A stretch of DNA of 6,545 nt from G001797105 sp964528155 (GTDB lineage Bacteria > Chloroflexota > Anaerolineae > Anaerolineales > E44-bin32): positions 1 to 6,545 of the forward strand of contig CAZGRL010000178.1 of NCBI GenBank assembly GCA_964528155.1. The letters run 5' to 3'. The notes beneath the pieces are model-generated. The model searched no databases and had not been told where the DNA came from. It saw only the letters and a program-made list of their open reading frames with translations. This document shows, in pieces, positions 5,203 through 6,545 of the stretch (position 1 is the first letter of the stretch; each line of letters starts with the position of its first letter). Position numbers and translations under genes: made by a program.

Positions 5203-5589
5203 TTACGCCGATAGAGTTTCTGAAACAAGATGCACAGATTTATAATCAGGGATATAAGGTGAATTAGTTTTCCAGAGAGTATAGATGAGTAAGAGTAATT
5301 TCCGAGTGACAGTAATGATGGCAAGCTTTTTATTTTTACCTTTAGCCACGAGACGCTGATAGAATTCTTTGAATTTGGGATTAGCTCTACAAGCCGATAA
5401 AGCAGGCATAAAGAGGGCTTTACGGATGAAGGTATCACCTTTTTTTGAGATGGAGGTTCTACCTTTCTTTAAACCGGAATCGTTGAAGACGATATCGAGT
5501 CCAGCATAGCTGGAAAGTTGTTTTTGATTGGTAACGAGCTGAAAGCAGCGAGTTTCAGCTAGGACGGTGAGGATGGCAAATATGTACAA
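5203..5589 (-). pseudogene. IS110-family transposase remnant (C-terminal domain only)
   Basis: About 128 residues matching the C-terminal Transposase_20 domain of IS110 recombinases: AILTVLAETRCFQLVTNQKQ, LSSYAGLDIVFNDSG, GRTSISKKGDTFIRKALFMP, FYQRLVAKGKNKKLAIITVT and RKLLLLIYTLWK. The catalytic serine region (TSISKKG) is present, but the whole DEDD domain is missing, so it cannot act as a recombinase. The apparent start is a TTG without a ribosome site; the frame stays open upstream to about 5668, but that stretch does not resemble a transposase. The sequence differs strongly from the intact 444-residue transposase, so it comes from another IS110 subgroup. The break lies about 30 bases from the compound palindrome at 5621-5682, a possible old insertion or deletion junction. 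Confidence 0.85.
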
Positions 5590-5620
5590 GTCAAGACATC
5601 TTGATTGTTTCCGTTGCAGC

Positions 5621-5682
5621 AGTCCGTTCCGACTTTCAGTCGGATCGAGATCGCGTTCCGTTGTATGACATCGGAACGGACT
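5621..5682. repeat. Compound palindrome (12-bp arms enclosing two hairpins)
   Basis: Outer arms AGTCCGTTCCGA (5621-5632) and TCGGAACGGACT (5671-5682) are perfect inverted repeats. Two alternative hairpins lie within: TCCGACT-TTC-AGTCGGA (5628-5644), and CGTTCCG (5654-5660) with CGGAACG (5672-5678), whose loop has a further TGT-ATG-ACA pairing. CGTTCCG thus occurs twice forward and once inverted. The fold is far stronger than expected by chance. No T-run follows, so it is not a plain terminator. It resembles a REP-like or recombination-site repeat, which IS110 relatives are known to target. Confidence 0.85.
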
Positions 5683-5728
5683 TATGCGCTATCGTTATAA
5701 GAAAAATACAAAACAATAGGAGAAAAAC

Positions 5729-6235
5729 ATGAAAAAAGTTGTAATGGCCTTTTTTGTTTTAATTAGTCTCTCCGGGTGTTCTACTCTTTTAGAATCAATT
5801 CTAGATTTGGATTATATACGCAGTTATTCAGGAAAACCTTTATCCCGCGAAGAAGTGGCTATCGTTACCCACAAAGACCCTTATTCTCAAGAAATATTTT
5901 TTAAAGGCGTTGATGGACAAAAAATTAAGACAACATCTACAGGCTTTATTGAGCTTTTACCCGGTCAGCATATTATTGATGTTAAATGGGCAAATATGTA
6001 TGGTGAAAAGATATATGCATCCAAGAGTGCAAACTCTATTAACTCACAATTTAAAGCAGGGCACACTTACATTATTGTGCCTAATTTTGATAAACAGACA
6101 AGAGAAGCATGGAATCCAAGCGTAATGGATATAAGTTCAGAAATAGATTCTTCTAAATATAAGGATGTAAAAAAGGCAATCGACGACTATTTTCAACGCG
6201 AAAGAAAGGCGTATTTCGAAGGTAATAATAAATAG
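5729..6235 (+). CDS. Putative lipoprotein of unknown function
   Basis: A 168-residue protein with a textbook lipoprotein signal: positive MKK, hydrophobic core VVMAFFVLISL, and lipobox LSGC with Cys17 as the lipidated residue. Ser at +2 would favour the outer membrane in a Gram-negative cell. The mature part has the pattern of a small beta-sandwich: GFIELLPGQHIIDVKW (about 71-86) and FKAGHTYIIVPNF (about 111-123), the 'PG.H.i.v ... GHtY' arrangement common in small lipoproteins of unknown role. The C-terminus is charged and helical (KYKDVKKAIDDYFQRERKAY). The start is well supported by AGGAG (5718-5722), 6 bases before ATG. It stands alone between IS110 debris and a gene fragment, so context does not indicate a function. 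Confidence 0.88.
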   Translation: MKKVVMAFFVLISLSGCSTLLESILDLDYIRSYSGKPLSREEVAIVTHKDPYSQEIFFKGVDGQKIKTTSTGFIELLPGQHIIDVKWANMYGEKIYASKSANSINSQFKAGHTYIIVPNFDKQTREAWNPSVMDISSEIDSSKYKDVKKAIDDYFQRERKAYFEGNNK

Positions 6236-6267
6236 AGATAGAAGAATATCAGGAAAAAAACCTATAA

Positions 6268-6438
6268 CAACGCACTCTACCTGACTTATTCCTCGGCTAC
6301 GCCGCTTTAAAAGATTGGGATTTTGTTTATTGGCTGGGAGATGAGCGTGGATTTATTTCTATTGATTCTGAGTGGTTAGTGATAAAAGTAGATCGTCATA
6401 CTGATAAGGTTATAGAAGCACGAATAGTTGGAGATTAG
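6268..6438 (+). pseudogene. Start-less fragment of a small conserved protein
   Basis: The open frame ending at TAG 6436-6438 encodes a tail with real protein character: KDWDFVYWLGDERGFISI, then DSEWLVIKVD and KVIEARIVGD. I loosely recall the 'YxLGxERGxISIDSEWL ... VxEAxIV' pattern from small hypothetical proteins or lipoproteins in Gram-negative bacteria. There is no ATG, GTG or TTG before this segment; the frame opens at a TAA (6265-6267) only 15 codons before the conserved part. The N-terminal half therefore seems lost. It lies 30 bases after the lipoprotein stop and 20 bases before the second IS110 end, so deletion accompanying an insertion is plausible. CGGC-TAC-GCCG (6295-6305) is a hairpin at the likely junction. 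Confidence 0.6.
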
Positions 6439-6457
6439 TAACCATAATTGGTGCCGT

Positions 6458-6545
6458 CTCCTAATTAACAAACTCAGGAGACAGCAGTAAAAGGAATAAG
6501 CGGTAAGCGCAAGTCGGCACGGCCTGATGTTTTTTCTTTGCCGGA
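6458..6545 (-). mobile_element. End of a second, related IS110 element (cut by window edge)
   Basis: From CTCCTAA (6458-6464) onward the sequence aligns with the right end of the intact element from 3391: TAACAAACTCAGGA, AGCAG and AAGGAATAAG are shared at matching spacing, and similarity fades after about 75 bases. By comparison with the first copy, the transposase stop should lie near or just beyond the window end, with the gene on the minus strand. The copy has clearly diverged, so this is a related element and not a recent duplicate. Confidence 0.75.

Noticed and set aside
5091..5438. Minus-strand open frame overlapping the transposase remnant
   Set aside because: It is an out-of-frame shadow of the IS110 C-terminal domain; its translation has no family character.
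1..6545. CRISPR array, tRNA or rRNA genes
   Set aside because: No regularly spaced direct repeats, cloverleaf or ribosomal RNA signature sequences were seen.

Overview
The window looks like an accessory, defence-rich stretch of a bacterial genome. It is AT-rich and holds a probable secreted lipoprotein with a classic lipobox, so a Gram-negative host is likely, but nothing here fixes the genus. There are no housekeeping genes. The genes sit in small separate units divided by hairpin-rich gaps and insertion-sequence debris.

Left part (1-1600, + strand): a gene-poor leader containing three heptamers that fit the integron core consensus GTTRRRY, then a tight two-gene unit. The first gene encodes an 87-residue helix-turn-helix protein resembling sigma-70 region 4. 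The second encodes a 274-residue protein with a C-terminal TIR-like domain of the 'CAP12/Pycsar effector' type. The pair looks like a regulator plus an NAD-consuming effector and is the best candidate here for a little-described defence system. It is followed by a nested palindromic structure and a convincing rho-independent terminator.

Middle part (1600-3380, + strand): a two-gene type II restriction-modification system. The endonuclease belongs to the XhoI/PaeR7I family (expected site CTCGAG) and its 4-bp-overlapping partner is a beta-class DNA methyltransferase with a TSPPYW catalytic motif. A perfect 15-bp inverted repeat (1603-1617 and 3365-3379) brackets the two genes, as if they move or once moved as a unit.

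Right part (3388-6545): an intact IS110-family element lies on the minus strand directly beside the right inverted repeat. Upstream of its transposase is a leader of about 200 nt with a good sigma-70 promoter. The leader carries two 10-nt same-sense copies of the sequences at the two proposed ends of the element, in the order target then donor, which is the layout expected of an IS110 bridge RNA. Beyond it come a C-terminal remnant of a different IS110 transposase, a striking compound palindrome (5621-5682), an orphan lipoprotein gene, a start-less fragment of another small gene, and the end of a second, related IS110 copy in the same orientation running off the window. The segment between the two related copies could be composite or simply a hotspot of repeated insertion.

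The restriction-modification pair and the HTH-TIR pair both plausibly protect against phages or plasmids. The insertion sequences and inverted repeats suggest how such a cluster was assembled.
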